A stretch of 64,000 bases of DNA from Mycetocola sp. (GCF_025464835.1 NZ_JAODMP010000008.1:27433-91432); one strand, 5' to 3'. Numbered from the stretch's first letter, positions 37,411-49,130 are shown. The notes: generated by a model not told the origin, from the letters alone. A program made the numbers and translations.

Positions 37411-37470
37411 GCAGCCGTTTCAGTCGCAGCAACGCCGCGTGCAGCCATTTCTGTCGCAGCAACGCCGCGC
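37411..37470. repeat. 30-bp tandem repeat, 2 copies, 27/30 identical
   Basis: GCAGCCGTTTCAGTCGCAGCAACGCCGCGT / GCAGCCATTTCTGTCGCAGCAACGCCGCGC. Confidence 0.93.
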
Positions 37471-37558
37471 ACGTCAGCGGGCGGCGCGATCGTGCCGTGA
37501 GGTCGGGCGCCCATGGCGCCGGTGCGCGATCCCGCCGACCGCGCCGGGCGGCCGAGCC

Positions 37559-38143
37559 TCAGCGCGGGTCGACCGGCACGGCACCCGGCCACTCGCTCGG
37601 CGCGGGCGCCGATGTCGACGGCAGGGCGACATCCCTTCCCCACCGCACCTGCCACTCCGGCAACCGCAGATCGGGCGGTACCGTGCCGATGGCGTCGATG
37701 AGTTCGGCGACCGAGACGGTTCCGCCACGCCTCTTGAGGAATCGCGCCCGAATCACCGCCTGAGCGTAGATCTCACCGTTGACGACGATGCGCTGCTCGA
37801 CGAAGACCGCTTTGTCGTCGTAACCGGACACCCGAGTCTCGACGACGAACTTCTGCCACAGCGTCAGCGACTTGCGGAAGGTGATCGTCTCGGAGACGAC
37901 GACCGGGTACCAGCCGCGGCCCCGCAGGATGTCCCAGATTCCGTTGCGGATGAGCAGGTCGAACCGGCCGAGGTCGAGCACCGACAGATACACCCCGTTG
38001 TTCATGTGGCGGTTGAGGTCGAGGTCCGTCGGCAGGGTGCGCATCGCGAGTCGGCCGACGTCATAGTGCCCGATCGGGGTGCCCCGCCGCCCTGCCCGTG
38101 GGGAACGCCAAAACAGAAGCAGGGTGCGGAAGATCATGTGCAT
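37559..38143 (-). CDS. Acyl-CoA thioesterase (hotdog fold)
   Basis: LPTDLDLNRHMNNGVYLSVLDLGRFDLL; WQKFVVETRVSGYDDKAVFVEQRIV. Confidence 0.83.
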   Translation of the reverse strand: MHMIFRTLLLFWRSPRAGRRGTPIGHYDVGRLAMRTLPTDLDLNRHMNNGVYLSVLDLGRFDLLIRNGIWDILRGRGWYPVVVSETITFRKSLTLWQKFVVETRVSGYDDKAVFVEQRIVVNGEIYAQAVIRARFLKRRGGTVSVAELIDAIGTVPPDLRLPEWQVRWGRDVALPSTSAPAPSEWPGAVPVDPR

Positions 38144-38270
38144 TCGACGGATGCTACGCGGTTCGCGGCGGCGAGGCATCCGCGCTGTAGAGGAAGGACA
38201 AGGCGCCGCGACGGGCGTGGGGGTGGCTCTGCACCCAGCCCACAACATCCCCGCGACCGGGCGTTTCTGA

Positions 38271-39386
38271 TCAGGCGGGCAGGTGCCGTTCGTCCGGTCC
38301 GTTGTAGGCGGACAGCGGGCGGATGAGCGCGTTCGATGCCGCCTGCTCCATGATGTGCGCGGTCCAGCCGACAACCCTCGATGCGACGAACAGCGGGGTG
38401 AAGGTCAGCGTGTCGAAGCCCATCAGGGAGTAGGCAGGGCCGGACGGATAGTCGAGGTTGGGCTTGATGTTCTTGCGCGTGATCATCGCCTGTTCGAGCG
38501 TCTCGTACAGTTCGAGCATGTCTGGCCGATCGTAGTGCTCGACGAGGGTGTCAAGCGCGGCCTTCATGGTCGGAACGCGCGAGTCACCGTTCTTGTACAC
38601 CCGATGCCCGAAGCCCATGATCTTGCGTTTGTTGGCGAGAGCGTCCTCGAGCCACGCCTCCGCCTTGTCTGCCGTGTTGATCTCATCGAACGTGTGCATT
38701 ACCGCTTCGTTGGCTCCCCCGTGCAGAGCACCCTTGAGCGCCCCGATGCCGCCGACGACGGCGGAGTACAGGTCGCTGAGGGTGGACGTGATCACTCGGG
38801 CGGTGAAGGTCGACGCGTTGAACGAATGCTCCGCGTACAGGATCATCGACACGTTGAACGCGTCGACGACGACCGTGTCCGGCTCCTCGCCGAACGTCAT
38901 CCAGAGGAAGTTCTCTGAATAGTTCAGGTCGTCACGGGGTTCGACGAGGTCCTCACCGCGGCGGCGGCGCTGGTCATATGCGACGATTGCCGGCAGCTGG
39001 GCGTAGAGCCTGGCGGCCTTGTTCAGACTGGATTCCACGGTCGCCAGGTCGGCGTCCGGGTCGGACGCTCCGATCGCGCTCACGGCCGTGCGAACGACAT
39101 CCATCGGGTGCGCGGTCGTGGGGATGAGGTCGATGACCGCCTTCACGTTCTCACCGAGCGCACGCTGGCCGCGTTCGACGTCTTCGAAAGCCTTCAGCTC
39201 GGCATCCGTTGGCAGCTCGCCGTGCCAGAGCAGGTAGGCGATCTGCTCGAAACGGCAGGAAGCGGCGAGCTCCTGCACCGGATAGCCGCGGTAGAGCAGA
39301 GAGTTGGACTCCGGGTTGACCTTGGAGACGGCGGTGTAATCGACGACGACCCCCGCGAGGCCCTTTTTGATGTCGGTCTCTGTCAT
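38271..39386 (-). CDS. prpC: 2-methylcitrate synthase / citrate synthase
   Basis: GLAGVVVDYTAVSKVNPESNSLLYRGYPVQELA; GALKGALHGGANEAVM; IMGFGHRVYK. Confidence 0.92.
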   Translation of the reverse strand: MTETDIKKGLAGVVVDYTAVSKVNPESNSLLYRGYPVQELAASCRFEQIAYLLWHGELPTDAELKAFEDVERGQRALGENVKAVIDLIPTTAHPMDVVRTAVSAIGASDPDADLATVESSLNKAARLYAQLPAIVAYDQRRRRGEDLVEPRDDLNYSENFLWMTFGEEPDTVVVDAFNVSMILYAEHSFNASTFTARVITSTLSDLYSAVVGGIGALKGALHGGANEAVMHTFDEINTADKAEAWLEDALANKRKIMGFGHRVYKNGDSRVPTMKAALDTLVEHYDRPDMLELYETLEQAMITRKNIKPNLDYPSGPAYSLMGFDTLTFTPLFVASRVVGWTAHIMEQAASNALIRPLSAYNGPDERHLPA

Positions 39387-39482
39387 TCCATGCTCCTCTG
39401 CTCCGTTGGCTGGCGCTGGGTTTCAGTCCACCCTATGTACTTGCGGGTCGGCCGCCTATGGCCGTTCGCCAGGCGACCGTAT

Positions 39483-40382
39483 TTATCTGACGACGGTGAA
39501 GTTGAACACCGACGTGTCGAAGTGGTTGTAGCCCTCGTAATCGAGCAGCTCGTACAAGTCGGCTCGGTGCTGCATCTCGCCGAGCTTCGACGTGAGCGCC
39601 CCCTCCTCGGTGAGCGTGTCGAGAGCGCGTCCTGCTGCGCCCATCGCGATGCGGAGCAGCGACACCGGCCAGATCACGATGTTGATTCCGACGGCGGCGA
39701 GCTGGGAGGTTGTGAACAGCTCGCTCTTGCCGAATTCGGTCATGTTCGCCAGGATCGGCACGTCGACGGCGTTGCGGATCGCCTCGAACTCGCTGAGGTC
39801 GCGCATGGCCTCGGGGAAGATGGCGTCGGCTCCGGCATCGACCAGTTTCTTCGCCCGGTCGACAGCGGCACCGAGGCCGTCGACGGCGCGGATGTCGGTG
39901 CGCGCCATGATCAGGAAGTTGTCGTCCCTGCGCGCGTCTGCGGCAGAGCGGATGCGTTTGAGGGCGGTCGACTCGTCGACGACCTGTTTGCCGTCGAGGT
40001 GGCCGCACCGCTTCGGGTTGACCTGGTCCTCGATGTGCATTCCGGCGAGACCGGCATCCTCGAGCTCCTGGATGGTGCGGGCGACGTTCATCGGTTCACC
40101 GAAACCGGTGTCGGCGTCGACGAGGGCGGGCAGCTCCGTCATCCTGGCGATCTGTTTCGCCCGGCCGGCCACCTCGGTGAGCGTGGTGAGGCCGATGTCG
40201 GGAAGTCCCAGGTCGGCGCTGAGCACGGCGCCGGAGATGTAGACGCCGTCGAAGCCCTTCTGCTCGATCAGCCGGGCTGACAGCGGGTTGAAGGCGCCGG
40301 GGAACTGGAGCAGTTCGCCGCCGGCGAGCCGTTCGCGGAAGATCCGCCTCTTGTCTTCAGGCGTGGTCGTCGAGTACAGCAT
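39483..40382 (-). CDS. prpB: Methylisocitrate lyase
   Basis: LLQFPGAFNPLSARLIEQKGFDGVYISGAVLSADLGLPDIGLTTLTEV; DQVNPKRCGHLDGKQVV. Confidence 0.94.
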   Translation of the reverse strand: MLYSTTTPEDKRRIFRERLAGGELLQFPGAFNPLSARLIEQKGFDGVYISGAVLSADLGLPDIGLTTLTEVAGRAKQIARMTELPALVDADTGFGEPMNVARTIQELEDAGLAGMHIEDQVNPKRCGHLDGKQVVDESTALKRIRSAADARRDDNFLIMARTDIRAVDGLGAAVDRAKKLVDAGADAIFPEAMRDLSEFEAIRNAVDVPILANMTEFGKSELFTTSQLAAVGINIVIWPVSLLRIAMGAAGRALDTLTEEGALTSKLGEMQHRADLYELLDYEGYNHFDTSVFNFTVVR

Positions 40383-41905
40383 CAGAACAGTCCTTTCGGG
40401 GATGGCACCGAAGCGAGAACCCCGGGAGCGGCCTGGATGGTGAGACCGCCGAGTTCCTCGGCGGTGAGCTCGGGCAGGCGCTGGACGAGCTCGAGGAACC
40501 GCTCGATCTCCTCCGGTTCGAGAACGTCAGCGGCGAGGGAGCGGAACTTTTCGATGTAGTCCTCGCGGGCGAACGGCCGGGCGCCCAGCGGGTGAGCGTC
40601 GGCAACGGCGATCTCGTCGACGATCGTCGTGCCATCCGTCAGCACGATCTCCACCCGGCCGCCGAACGCCTTCTCCGCCGGGTCGAGTGAGTGGTACCGT
40701 CTGGTCCACTCCTCGTCCTCCTGGGTTGTGACCCGGTTCCACAGGGCCACGGTGTCTTCCCGGTTGGCGCGGGCGGGAGAGTACGAGTCGACGTGGTGCC
40801 AGCGGCCGTCCTGCAGTGCGACCGTGAAGATGTACGGAATCGAGTGGTCGAGTGTCTCCCGGGACGCGGACGGGTCGTACTTCTGCGGGTCGTTGGCTCC
40901 CGATCCGATCACGTAGTGGGTGTGATGCGAGGTGTGGATGACAATGCGGTCGATCGCGCTGGGTTCAAGAAGTTCGGGATGCTCGGAGTGCAGCTTGCGG
41001 GCGAGGTCGATCCAGGCCTGGGCCTGGTATTCCGCCGAGTGCTCCTTGGTGTAGCTGTCGAGGATGGCCAGCTTGGGCTCACCCTGCTCGGGCAACGGCA
41101 CGTCGTAATTGGCATCAGGCCCGTCGAGAAGCCAGGCGATCACGCCGTCTTCACCCTCGTAGATCGGTTCGGGCGAGGTCTGCCCGCGCATGGCCCTGTC
41201 GACGGCTTCGACCGCCATTTTGCCGGCGAAGGCCGGAGCGTGGGCCTTCCAGGTGGAGATCTGGCCCTTCCTGGACTGGCGGGTTGCCGTCGTGGTGTGG
41301 AGTGCCTGGCCGACGGCCTGGAAGATCGTCTCGACGTCGAGGCCAAGCAGGGTGCCGATACCGGCTGCCGCGGATGGGCCGAGATGGGCGACGTGGTCGA
41401 TCTTGTGCTTGTGCAGGCTGATCGCCTTGACCAGGTCGATCTGGATCTCGTAGCCGGTGGCGATGCCACGCACGAGGTCGCGCCCCGTCGCTCCGACATG
41501 CTGGGCGACGGCGACGATCGGCGGAATGTTGTCGCCGGGGTGTGAGTAATCGGCGGCGAGGAACGTGTCGTGGTAGTCCAGTTCTCGCACGGCGACGCCG
41601 TTCGCCCAGGCCGCCCACTCGGGGCTGACGCGACGGCCGGCATCCGACCCGAACACCGTCGAGCCGTCGCCACCGGTGGTCACGGGGTGTGCCAGGGCTT
41701 GCGCGCGAGCGGAGACGACCGGTGCCCGGGTGAGGGATGCCGCGGCGACGGCAGCGTTGTCGATCACCCGGTTGATGATCATGTCGGTGACCTCGGCGGA
41801 TACCTCGACCGGATCGGCGGCGACCTCAGCGATCGCCCACGCGAGTTGCCCGGTGCGTTCGAGGTTCTCTTCGCTTCTGTGGACCCTCAGGTGGCGGCTC
41901 TTCAT
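40382..41905 (-). CDS. prpD: 2-methylcitrate dehydratase (MmgE/PrpD family)
   Basis: [38 protein letters not shown]; operon position with prpB/prpC; TGATG junction with prpB. Confidence 0.93.
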   Translation of the reverse strand: MKSRHLRVHRSEENLERTGQLAWAIAEVAADPVEVSAEVTDMIINRVIDNAAVAAASLTRAPVVSARAQALAHPVTTGGDGSTVFGSDAGRRVSPEWAAWANGVAVRELDYHDTFLAADYSHPGDNIPPIVAVAQHVGATGRDLVRGIATGYEIQIDLVKAISLHKHKIDHVAHLGPSAAAGIGTLLGLDVETIFQAVGQALHTTTATRQSRKGQISTWKAHAPAFAGKMAVEAVDRAMRGQTSPEPIYEGEDGVIAWLLDGPDANYDVPLPEQGEPKLAILDSYTKEHSAEYQAQAWIDLARKLHSEHPELLEPSAIDRIVIHTSHHTHYVIGSGANDPQKYDPSASRETLDHSIPYIFTVALQDGRWHHVDSYSPARANREDTVALWNRVTTQEDEEWTRRYHSLDPAEKAFGGRVEIVLTDGTTIVDEIAVADAHPLGARPFAREDYIEKFRSLAADVLEPEEIERFLELVQRLPELTAEELGGLTIQAAPGVLASVPSPKGLF

Positions 41906-42570
41906 GGTGTTCCCTTCGTGGAGGACGGGGCGATGACGGCGGGGGCGCCCGCGGCGGCGAGGAGATTCGCGAGACTTTTGCGCAGGTGAACAGCGGTGGC
42001 CTGAGCGGCGAGCGTCTCGTCGCGGTCGAGGATGGCCTCGACGATGAGCAGGTGCTCGGACACCGACTCCGTCAGGCGGGCGGGGTTGTCCTGGGCGAGC
42101 CGGCGGATGCGGGCGAGGTGATTGCGCAGGCCCGCGAGCGAGGCGAGGAGGAACGGGTTGGCGACGGCGTCGTCGATCGCGGCGTCGAGGCGCGCGACGA
42201 GGTCGTAGTACCCGCTTGCTCCGTGCGCGAGGCCGGCCGGCGCGGACAGGAAGTCCTGGCGCAGCTGCTCGAAGGCCTCGGTGTTCCGGCGCCGGGCCGC
42301 CAGCCGCGCCGCCTGGGTCTCCAGCGCCTCACGCAGTTCGAACAGCTCGGGGAGGTTCGCCGGTGAGACGTCGGTCACGACGCCGGCCCGGCCGCGCTGG
42401 GTGTTCACGAGCCCCTCGGCTGCCAGCCGGGTGATGGCCTCGCGCAGCGGGGTTCGAGAGATACCGAGACGTTCGGACTGCTCTGTTTCGCCGAGCACGG
42501 TGCCGGGGGCGAGACGCCACGAAAGGATGTCTTCCTTCAGGACGTCGTAGGCCCGGTCGCTTGCTCGCAC
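41902..42570 (-). CDS. GntR/FCD-family regulator of the prp operon
   Basis: [50 protein letters not shown] overlap with prpD; GTG start at 42570. Confidence 0.9.
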   Translation of the reverse strand: MRASDRAYDVLKEDILSWRLAPGTVLGETEQSERLGISRTPLREAITRLAAEGLVNTQRGRAGVVTDVSPANLPELFELREALETQAARLAARRRNTEAFEQLRQDFLSAPAGLAHGASGYYDLVARLDAAIDDAVANPFLLASLAGLRNHLARIRRLAQDNPARLTESVSEHLLIVEAILDRDETLAAQATAVHLRKSLANLLAAAGAPAVIAPSSTKGTP

Positions 42571-42664
42571 GAGTACAGCATACGCCGTCGAGCCCGACCG
42601 GTATACAGGGCAGGGCAAAATAGGACCATAACGACCCCGTTGCGCCGACTCCGTATACCTATGT

Positions 42665-43726
42665 TCAGTGCCGCGGCGGGATGTGGTTCAGCGCGACCTC
42701 CGCCACGTTCGCCGGCACGGCTGCCAGAGTCGACGGCATCCACCGCGGTTTGTTGTCCTTGTCGATCAGCCGCGCACGGATTCCTTCGGTCCAGTCGGGC
42801 TGCTCGGCAAGCCACGACGACACCCGGTATTCCTGCGCCAGCGACTCCCGGAGGGTGTCGAGGCGGCGAGCGGCCCTCACGGCGGCGAGCGCCACGGTGA
42901 GGGCGAGCGGGGACAGCCGGGTGAGGTCGTTGGCTGCGGCGCCGGCGTGCGTGTCGGACTCGGCGCCGAGGCGCTCGAGAATGTCCGCGACGCTGTCGCA
43001 GGAGTAGCACCGGTCGATCCAGCTCCGGTGTGCCAGCAGTTCGGACGGTGGCGGTGTCTCGTCGAACAGGAGGATGATTTCGGCCGGGGAGCCAGGGTCT
43101 GCCCGCTCCCCGAGGGCCTGGTAGAGGTGCGGGAGCCGCTCTGATGGCACGTAATAATCCGCGAAACCGCACGCGAGCGCATCCGACGGGGTCATTGTCG
43201 CGGCGTTGAGGGCGAGGTAGGTGCCGAGCTCACCTGGGGCGCGGGCGAGGAGGTAGGTGCCGCCGACATCCGGGCTGAAGCCGATGCGGGTTTCGGGCAT
43301 GGCGACGCGGCTCTCCTCCGTGACGATACGGATGCTGGCGTGCGCGGACGCCCCAACGCCGCCGCCCATGGTGATGCCGTCCATGATCGAGATGAACGGC
43401 TTGGGGTATTCGTCGATGATGGCGCAGAGCTCATACTCGTCGTGCCAGAAGTGCCGCGAGAGGTCGTTGCGGCCGGCGAGAGCGTTTGCGTGCAGGGCGC
43501 GGATGTCTCCGCCGGCGCTGAGTCCCCGCTTCCCGGCACCGTCGAGGACGACGAGGGACACCTCGGGATCGTGGCGCCAGGAGGCCAGCGCGTCCCGGAT
43601 ACCGAGAACCATTGCGTGGTTGATGGCGTTGAGAGCTTCGGGGCGGTTGAGGGTGATCCGGCCGACGCCGTCGGCGACACTCGTTCGAAGTTCACCCACG
43701 CCCACTCCCTCCCGCTCCTGCCACAT
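42665..43726 (-). CDS. 3-hydroxyisobutyryl-CoA hydrolase-like crotonase-family protein
   Basis: ITLNRPEALNAINHAMV; GLSAGGDIRALHA; MDGITMGGGVGASAHASIRIVTEESRVAMPETRIGFSPDVGGTYLLARAPGELG. Confidence 0.87.
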   Translation of the reverse strand: MWQEREGVGVGELRTSVADGVGRITLNRPEALNAINHAMVLGIRDALASWRHDPEVSLVVLDGAGKRGLSAGGDIRALHANALAGRNDLSRHFWHDEYELCAIIDEYPKPFISIMDGITMGGGVGASAHASIRIVTEESRVAMPETRIGFSPDVGGTYLLARAPGELGTYLALNAATMTPSDALACGFADYYVPSERLPHLYQALGERADPGSPAEIILLFDETPPPSELLAHRSWIDRCYSCDSVADILERLGAESDTHAGAAANDLTRLSPLALTVALAAVRAARRLDTLRESLAQEYRVSSWLAEQPDWTEGIRARLIDKDNKPRWMPSTLAAVPANVAEVALNHIPPRH

Positions 43727-43750
43727 CACTTCGAGCCTAGACCCGCGAGA

Positions 43751-43810
43751 TCACCCTCTCCGGACGGATGCACCCGGTATGCCGGGGGTGGCGCCGACCG
43801 GAACGGGTGG
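43751..43810. repeat. Family-B nested palindrome, copy 2
   Basis: TCACCCTCTCCGGACGGATGCACCCGGTATGCCGGGGGTGGCGCCGACCGGAACGGGTGG. Confidence 0.7.
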
Positions 43811-43831
43811 GTTGGCGCGGATCGGACGCCG

Positions 43832-44659
43832 CTACAGGAAGATGTCGGGGAACAGGTCCTTCTCGTCGACACCGGGGGAGTACTGAGCGAAGTCGGTGAC
43901 TCCGGCGTCGATCAGCACGTCCTCGACGATGAGGGACTGGCCCGTGTACTCACGTGACGGCTTGATGAGGACCTCGTAGGCCGCATCCGCGTAGATCTCC
44001 GGCGTCCGGCTCCGGGCGAGGAGGGCCTCACCGCCCAGGATGTTGCCGACCGCGGCGGTCTTGATCGTCGTGCGCGGCCACAGTGTGTTGGCGGCGATGC
44101 CGTCACGGGCGAACTCGGCGGCGAAGCCGAGGGTCACGAGCGACATTCCGTACTTCGCGAGGGTGTAGCCGGTGTGGGCGCCGAGCCACTTCGGGTCGAG
44201 GTTGATCGGCGGGCTGAGCGACAGGATGTGGGCGTTCTCGGCCTCCTTGAGGTGCGGGAGTGCCGCGCGGGACAGCATGAAAGTGCCGCGCATGTTGACG
44301 TCCTGCATGAGGTCGAACCGTTTCGGTTCCAGGTCGAGCGTGCGGGCGAGGCTGATCACGCTGGCGTTGTTGACGACGATGTCGATGCCGCCGAACGCCG
44401 ACACCCCCTGTGCGACGGCGCCGGCGATGTCCTCGTCGTTCCGCACATCGCCGACGACGGCGAGCGCGTGGCCACCAGCTTCGTGGATGGCCTCGGCGGC
44501 GGTGTGGATCGTGCCCTCGAGCCGGGGGTCTGGGGTGTCTGTTTTGGCGAGCAGAACGACGTTGGCGCCGTCGCGTGCGGCGCGGACGGCGATGGCGAGG
44601 CCGATGCCGCGGCTTCCGCCCGACATGAGGAGGGTCTTTCCGGCAAGTGGTGCGGTCAT
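43832..44659 (-). CDS. SDR-family oxidoreductase (HSDL2-like)
   Basis: GKTLLMSGGSRGIGLAIAVRAARDGANVVLLAKT; YTLAKYGMS; NTLWPRTTIKTAAVGNILGG. Confidence 0.87.
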   Translation of the reverse strand: MTAPLAGKTLLMSGGSRGIGLAIAVRAARDGANVVLLAKTDTPDPRLEGTIHTAAEAIHEAGGHALAVVGDVRNDEDIAGAVAQGVSAFGGIDIVVNNASVISLARTLDLEPKRFDLMQDVNMRGTFMLSRAALPHLKEAENAHILSLSPPINLDPKWLGAHTGYTLAKYGMSLVTLGFAAEFARDGIAANTLWPRTTIKTAAVGNILGGEALLARSRTPEIYADAAYEVLIKPSREYTGQSLIVEDVLIDAGVTDFAQYSPGVDEKDLFPDIFL

Positions 44660-44715
44660 GGAATCACTTTCGTTGGAGGGCTGAGGGGAGCGGATGCCGC
44701 GGGGCCGGGTTCGAA

Positions 44716-44775
44716 TTCACCCGTTCCGGACGGATTCACCCGGCGTAGCGGGTGTTTCCGTCCAGGGTGGGTGTA
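44716..44775. repeat. Family-B nested palindrome, copy 3
   Basis: TTCACCCGTTCCGGACGGATTCACCCGGCGTAGCGGGTGTTTCCGTCCAGGGTGGGTGTA. Confidence 0.75.
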
Positions 44776-44797
44776 CTCGCCGTCGCGCGGGCGGGCG

Positions 44798-45568
44798 CTA
44801 GCGCCGGGCGGAGCGGGCGAGGAACGCGCCGATCCGCGCCTGGGCATCCGGAGTTTCGAACGCCGCCCCGATGGTGCGGGCCTCGTCGTCGAGCGCGGTG
44901 GCGTAGTCGCGACCGACCCCGCCACGGAGGAGCCGCTTGGCCTGACCGAACGCTGCGGTGGCACCGGCCAGCCAGCCGGCGGCGATCTCGCGAGCGCGGG
45001 CATCCGTCTCGCCGTCGGCGACGACCTCGGACACGAGGCCCCAGTCGAGCGCCTCGTCGGCGGTGAGCGACCGGCTGGTCAGGGTGAGCTGGAGCGCGCG
45101 ACGCATGCCGACGGCCTGGGGCAGGAGCGTGGACACACCGCAATCGGGGGTGAGGCCGATGTCGGCGTACTTCGAGACGAACTTCGCCGAGGTCGAGGCG
45201 ACGATGTAGTCGGCGACGAGCATGAACCCGAGCCCTCCGCCGGCCACTGCACCGTTCACCGCCGCGACGATCGGCTTCGGCATCGCCGACAGCGAACGGT
45301 GCCCCTCGTGGATGATGTCGGCGAACTCCCCGATCGAGCTCACGCTGCCGCCCATCGCGGACATCTCGGCGACGTCTCCGCCTGCGCAGAATGCGGGGCC
45401 GACCGCATCGAGCAGCACCGCTCCGACATCGGAGCGTTCGGCGACTTCCGCGGCGATGTCCCGCCAGGCCTGCGCGGCCTCGGCGTTGATCGCGTTCAGC
45501 CGCTGCGGGCGGTTGAGGGTGATCCGGGCGAGTCCGTTGTCGACGGTGAGAAGGATGCTGTCGGTCAT
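44798..45568 (-). CDS. Enoyl-CoA hydratase/isomerase family protein
   Basis: ARITLNRPQRLNAINAEAAQAWRDIAAE; AFCAGGDVAEMSAMGG; AAVNGAVAGGGLGFMLVADYIVAS. Confidence 0.9.
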   Translation of the reverse strand: MTDSILLTVDNGLARITLNRPQRLNAINAEAAQAWRDIAAEVAERSDVGAVLLDAVGPAFCAGGDVAEMSAMGGSVSSIGEFADIIHEGHRSLSAMPKPIVAAVNGAVAGGGLGFMLVADYIVASTSAKFVSKYADIGLTPDCGVSTLLPQAVGMRRALQLTLTSRSLTADEALDWGLVSEVVADGETDARAREIAAGWLAGATAAFGQAKRLLRGGVGRDYATALDDEARTIGAAFETPDAQARIGAFLARSARR

Positions 45569-45608
45569 GCGGTCACTTTCGTTGCGGGCGGGTGGGGTGT
45601 GGGGGCAC

Positions 45609-45661
45609 TCGGTGCGGACGAACTCACCCGGCGCGCCGGGTGATGCCGACCGGAACGGATG
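45609..45661. repeat. Family-B palindrome, copy 4 (perfect inner palindrome CACCCGGCGCGCCGGGTG at 45625-45642)
   Basis: TCGGTGCGGACGAACTCACCCGGCGCGCCGGGTGATGCCGACCGGAACGGATG. Confidence 0.75.
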
Positions 45662-45684
45662 TCTCCGATCGGAGAATGCACCCG

Positions 45685-46449
45685 CTACTTCGGCGCCATC
45701 CGAATGGCGCCGTCCAGGCGGATGGTCTCGCCGTTCAGGTAGGGGTTCTCGATGATGTGCTGAACGAGCGACGCATACTCGCCCGGTCGGCCGAGCCGGG
45801 ACGGGAACGGCACCTGTTCGCCGAGCGAATCCTGGGCGGCCTGCGGCAGTCCCTGGAGCATCGGGGTCTCCATGATGCCCGGGGCGATGGTGTTGACCCG
45901 GATGCCGTAGCGGGCGAATTCCCGCGCGAGCGGCAACGTCATCGCGTGCACTCCACCCTTCGACGCAGCATAGGCAGGCTGACCGATCTGCCCGTCGAAC
46001 GCCGCAACGGATGCCGTGTTGACGATCACGCCACGCTCCCCCTCGGCATCCGGCTCAGACTCCGCCATCGCAGCGGCGGCGAGACGTACGACGTTGAACG
46101 TGCCGATCAGGTTGATCTCAAGCACCCGGGTGAAGGTCGCGAGGGGCAAGGTGCCGTCCTTGCCGAGGACCTTGCCCGGTGTCGCGACGCCTGCGCAATT
46201 GACGACGATCCGGAGTGGTGCGAGCGCGACCGCAGCGTCCACGGCTGTCTGCACCTCGTTCTCGTTCGACACGTCGGCAGCGACGAAACGGGCGTTCTCG
46301 CCGAGCCGTGCCGCGGCATCCGCACCGGCCGACGACGGCAGGTCCACGATCACGACCGAGACTCCGGCCGCGGCCAGACGGGTGGCGGTGGCGTTGCCGA
46401 GCCCTGATGCTCCCCCGGTGATGAGGGCGGATGCTCCGTCAAGCTTCAT
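45685..46449 (-). CDS. SDR-family 3-hydroxyacyl-CoA dehydrogenase (type-2/HSD10-like)
   Basis: [91 protein letters not shown]. Confidence 0.9.
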   Translation of the reverse strand: MKLDGASALITGGASGLGNATATRLAAAGVSVVIVDLPSSAGADAAARLGENARFVAADVSNENEVQTAVDAAVALAPLRIVVNCAGVATPGKVLGKDGTLPLATFTRVLEINLIGTFNVVRLAAAAMAESEPDAEGERGVIVNTASVAAFDGQIGQPAYAASKGGVHAMTLPLAREFARYGIRVNTIAPGIMETPMLQGLPQAAQDSLGEQVPFPSRLGRPGEYASLVQHIIENPYLNGETIRLDGAIRMAPK

Positions 46450-46598
46450 TGCGAGATCCTCTCGGTACTGAGCGGGTGTGCTGCGAGCCTAGGGGGCGGC
46501 TGGCTGGCACTCCGCTCCCGTTGTCGGCGGCGGCTGTCCGCGCTCCCGTTGCCGTGCGGCGCTGTTGTGCCGGATCTACAACGCCCGGTCGAGCCGGA

Positions 46599-47792
<1,194 letters not shown>

Positions 47793-47875
47793 GAGACCTC
47801 CTGCGATGGCTGGCTATCTTGAGCGTACGACGGATGCCGCCACTCGGGCCAGCGGCTGACCTGCAGCCTTCGGCA

Positions 47876-49117
47876 CTAGGGAAGTGTGGGCCAGAGCGGC
47901 TCAGCGCTCGAATCTTCCACGGCTCGCATCACTCGGAGGACATTCCCGCCGGCGAGCTTCGCCAGTTCGCTTCTCGACCAGCCTCGAGTGCGCAGTTCCT
48001 CGGCGAGGGCGGGGTACGCGCTCACGTCGTCGAGCCCGATGGGCAGCGCGGTCGTACCGTCGAAATCGCCGCCCAGCGCGATGTGGTCGATCCCCGCGAC
48101 GTCTCGGGCGTGTTCCACGTGGTCGGCGACGTCCGTGACGTGCACCGGGGGCGGCGGATTGCGATCAAGCCAGGCCGAGAGCGAGTCGACGGAGGCCGTT
48201 GGCGTCCCGTCACGTTCCCTGGCCAGGTCGTTTCGTGCCAGCGCCGATTCGGCGGACTCGCCTGGGCGTGGCGCCGACGCGAAGGGCGCCGGCATCCGTG
48301 CCTCGGCGAACCACTCCTCGGTGCGTCTCCTGTCCCAGCCGGCGTACGCCTCTGACACGAATTCCGACACGAATGTGATGTGGACGACTCCACCGTTCCT
48401 GGCGAGTTCACCCAGCACCCGGTCTGACACATTCCGTGGATGTTCCGTGACGGCACGCGCAGACGAATGGGAGAAGATCACCGGCGCTGACGTTACCGAT
48501 AGGGCGTCGAGTTGTGTCGACTCGGCGGTGTGGGACAGGTCGACGATCATCCCGATCCTGTTCATCTCCGCGACGATGGCCTTCCCGACGGAGCTGAGCC
48601 CGGTTGACTGTCGGACTCCGGTCGCCGAGGCCGCCCAGGTTGTGTCGTCGTTGTGGGTGAGGGTCATGTACCGCACTCCGAGACGAGCGAACATCCGAAG
48701 GGCGCCGACGGATTCCGCAATGGAATGCCCGCCTTCGATTCCGAGCAGCGACGCAATCCGGCCAGATGCGAACACGCGCTCCACATCATCGGCGGTGCTG
48801 GCTGGCGCGAAGACCTGCGGGTACCGCGCGGTAAGGCGGTGCACGGCATCCACCTGCTCAAGCGTCGCCACGACCGCGGCGTCCTCGGGAAGGTCCGATG
48901 GCACCCATACGGACCAGAACTGCGCACCGACGCGACCCTCCCTCAGTCGCGGGATGTCGGTGTGCAGCTCGGTTCGGCGGCTGTCGAGTCCCTCCACCGA
49001 GTAACCGGCACGCGTCCGGAGGGCAACGGGAAGGTCATTGTGACCGTCGATCAGCAACAAATCGTCGAGCGCGCCGTCCACTCGCAGCGGCGGCGTTCTC
49101 TGCTCTTCGTTGTTCAC
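47876..49117 (-). CDS. Membrane-dipeptidase family (peptidase M19)
   Basis: LLIDGHNDLPVALR; LGIEGGHSI; RYMTLTHNDDTTWA; VDLSHTAESTQLDAL; FSHSSARAVTEHPRNVSD; IALGGDFDG. Confidence 0.93.
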   Translation of the reverse strand: MNNEEQRTPPLRVDGALDDLLLIDGHNDLPVALRTRAGYSVEGLDSRRTELHTDIPRLREGRVGAQFWSVWVPSDLPEDAAVVATLEQVDAVHRLTARYPQVFAPASTADDVERVFASGRIASLLGIEGGHSIAESVGALRMFARLGVRYMTLTHNDDTTWAASATGVRQSTGLSSVGKAIVAEMNRIGMIVDLSHTAESTQLDALSVTSAPVIFSHSSARAVTEHPRNVSDRVLGELARNGGVVHITFVSEFVSEAYAGWDRRRTEEWFAEARMPAPFASAPRPGESAESALARNDLARERDGTPTASVDSLSAWLDRNPPPPVHVTDVADHVEHARDVAGIDHIALGGDFDGTTALPIGLDDVSAYPALAEELRTRGWSRSELAKLAGGNVLRVMRAVEDSSAEPLWPTLP

Positions 49118-49130
49118 TCGCGGCTCCCGT

